64,000 nucleotides of DNA from Nocardia arthritidis (GTDB taxonomy: Bacteria; Actinomycetota; Actinomycetes; Mycobacteriales; Mycobacteriaceae). The stretch covers positions 2,294,001-2,358,000 of the forward strand of contig NZ_CP046172.1 of NCBI RefSeq assembly GCF_011801145.1, given 5' to 3'. Position numbers and translations under genes: made by a program. Of this stretch, positions 62,520-64,000 are shown one piece after another. Within the stretch, counting starts at the first letter, position 1, and every line of letters begins with the position of its first letter. Under the pieces are notes generated by a model. It was not told the DNA's origin. It ran no database searches and saw only the letters and a list, made by a program, of their open reading frames with translations.

Positions 62520-64000
62520 ATGAGTTCGCAATTCGGTGTGATTCGGCCGCCTGCCGTGCCGTTGGCGGTGCGGTCTCCTTATCTGTCCACCTGGCTGGCG
62601 GGGGATCGGTTGGCGGGGACGTGGGCGACATTATGGGCGGGGCAGATTACCGCGTTGACGGGTATCGTGCGGGTCGACGGGGCGGCGTATCTGTTCGCCG
62701 GTGCGGTTGGTTCACCGGAACTGCCTGTGCTGCAACAAGTTTCGATTTCGGTGACGGCGACCCGATCGATTTTCGTATTCGATGGCGGCGGTATCGAATT
62801 GACCGTGACGTTCTTCTCCCCGGTCGACCTGTCCGACCTGCGTCGCCAAAGCGTTCCGATGTCCTATATCACCGTGACGGCCCGCTGTGTCGACGGCGGT
62901 TCGCATGATGTCGCGGTCTACCTGGATATCACCGGCGAGTGGGCGCACGGCGATCGGAGCCGGAGCATCGACTGGGATGTGCGAGTGGCGGATTCGCAAC
63001 GCGCGCTGAGCTTCGCACCGGTCGACCCGGCCGTGCTGGCCGAGGACTCGGAGCAGGCATCGTGGGGGACGGTGGTATTCGCGACGGACGCGGATTCGGG
63101 GTTGACCTATCTGATCGCCGACGCGGACGCGGCGCGCGCCGCCGGTGCGGCGGGTCCGTTGGCCGATACGGTCGAGCCCGGTCCGCGCGGAATCGACGAC
63201 CGCTGGCCGGTTTTCGCGTTCAGCCGGGATCTCGGCACCGTCACCGCGCAGACGCCGAGCCCGGAAATGGTGGTGACGATCGGACATGTCCGCACACCCG
63301 CGGTCAGCTATCTCGGTGCGCCGCTTGCCCCTTGGTGGCACACGTACTGGGCGGACTGGCCGGATATGTTGGGCTGGTTCCGCGCCGACTACCCCGCCGC
63401 ACTCGCCGCGGCGAGCGGTATCGACGCCCGCATAATCGCGGATGCCGCAAGCATTTTCGGCGCGGGCGCCACCGCCGACCAATACGCGACGATCGCGGCG
63501 CTGGCCATGCGGCAGGCGGTCGGCGGCACCGAACTGGTCGATCACGACGGTGCGCCATGGGCATTTCTGAAGGAGATTTCCAGCGACGGCAACGTCTCCA
63601 CGGTCGACGTCGTGTATCCGGCCGCGCCCGCATTTCTGTATCTGGCGCCGAATTACCTTCGGCTGCTGCTGAATCCGCTGCTGGAGTACGTGCGGGCGGG
63701 CAATTGGCCGCAGCCGTTCGCGCCGCACGACCTGGGCGCGCGCTACCCGGTCGCGGACGGCCACAACGACGGCGGCGGCGAGAATATGCCGGTCGAGGAG
63801 TCGGCGAATCTGCTGATCATGTGCGCGGCCCTGATCGGGCGGCCGGCCACCGCCGACACGACCGCACTGCTCACCGAGTACTACCCGCAGCTGCGCGCCT
63901 GGGCCGAATACCTGGTGCCGAACGCGCTCGATCCGCCGCTGCAGAATCAGACCGACGATTTCGCCGGACCGATCGCGCACAGCTGTAACCTCGCGCTCAA
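62520..64000 (+). CDS. GtaA-like glutaminase family protein (3' end beyond window)
   Basis: 493 codons seen, open at the right edge. N-terminus RPPAVPLAVRSPYLSTWLAG is the hallmark of the fungal GtaA / bacterial DUF5127-DUF4965-DUF1793 glutaminase family; about 650-700 residues expected, so roughly 70 percent is present. The C-terminal six-hairpin-like catalytic part is under way (GGTELVDHDGAPWAFLKEIS, DGHNDGGGENMPVEESANLL). No signal peptide. The family is annotated as glutaminase, but activity is proven in few cases. ATG 62520. Confidence 0.85.
   Translation, partial: MSSQFGVIRPPAVPLAVRSPYLSTWLAGDRLAGTWATLWAGQITALTGIVRVDGAAYLFAGAVGSPELPVLQQVSISVTATRSIFVFDGGGIELTVTFFSPVDLSDLRRQSVPMSYITVTARCVDGGSHDVAVYLDITGEWAHGDRSRSIDWDVRVADSQRALSFAPVDPAVLAEDSEQASWGTVVFATDADSGLTYLIADADAARAAGAAGPLADTVEPGPRGIDDRWPVFAFSRDLGTVTAQTPSPEMVVTIGHVRTPAVSYLGAPLAPWWHTYWADWPDMLGWFRADYPAALAAASGIDARIIADAASIFGAGATADQYATIAALAMRQAVGGTELVDHDGAPWAFLKEISSDGNVSTVDVVYPAAPAFLYLAPNYLRLLLNPLLEYVRAGNWPQPFAPHDLGARYPVADGHNDGGGENMPVEESANLLIMCAALIGRPATADTTALLTEYYPQLRAWAEYLVPNALDPPLQNQTDDFAGPIAHSCNLAL

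Overview
The window is high-GC actinobacterial DNA and reads most like a Nocardia or a close mycolic-acid relative. This is inferred from a lipoprotein class A beta-lactamase divergent from a LysR regulator, an Rv3230c/Rv3229c-type reductase-desaturase pair, an MptB-like mannosyltransferase, a DUF222 (13E12-type) remnant under an SOS box, many TetR regulators and many apparent leaderless promoters (TANNNT, 6-8 nt, then ATG/GTG). No rRNA, CRISPR array or intact transposase was seen. One tRNA (His) is present.

Layout. 1-2.7 kb: beta-lactamase (cut by the window edge), LysR regulator and a second serine hydrolase of the beta-lactamase fold. 2.8-4.2 kb: a cysteine-type leader peptide ahead of a DAACS symporter, which points to cystine uptake. 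4.3-6.0 kb: saccharopine-dehydrogenase-like gene and TetR under a palindromic operator. 6-14.4 kb is a patchwork with gene debris: VOC proteins, a BtrH-like protein, a hydrolase, a frameshifted XRE regulator, a diguanylate cyclase, a 2'-5' RNA ligase-like protein, a deletion chimera (methyltransferase/carboxymuconolactone decarboxylase) running into a tautomerase, and a DUF222 stump with an SOS box. 14.4-18.5 kb is conserved: tRNA-His, orn, a HerA-like ATPase and lysA. 18.7-27.3 kb: regulator/target pairs (TetR-SDR, PadR-FadH), an UMF1-type MFS and a lipoprotein. 27.3-30.7 kb: TetR and an acyl desaturase electron-transfer pair. 31-37.7 kb: DUF4254, a 166-bp hairpin element, DUF4389, an ABC-2 exporter, a decayed GalE-like gene and an HTH regulator.

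The most striking system is at 38.1-40.9 kb: a family 2A encapsulin shell gene overlapping the gene for its cysteine desulfurase cargo, which carries a roughly 215-residue repeat-containing N-terminal arm. Together with the cystine transporter this gives the window two sulfur-metabolism loci. A hemC gene with its own promoter follows.

41.9-49.1 kb: an SDR/TetR pair with three near-identical operators, a quinone-oxidoreductase-like MDR, then a GntR-controlled C4-diacid locus (two enolase-superfamily dehydratases, one matching D(-)-tartrate dehydratase, flanking a dicarboxylate symporter). 49.3-55.9 kb: UbiA prenyltransferase, ATP-grasp ligase, GAP-like membrane protein, DUF2254 with a TOBE mini-protein, and an MptB-like mannosyltransferase. 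56-64 kb: MarR and HxlR regulators divergent from membrane proteins with clear operators, an mraY gene outside any division/cell-wall cluster, a TSUP permease, an AraC regulator and the 5' part of a GtaA-like glutaminase.

All calls rest on reading the sequence and remembered family features; no database search was run.
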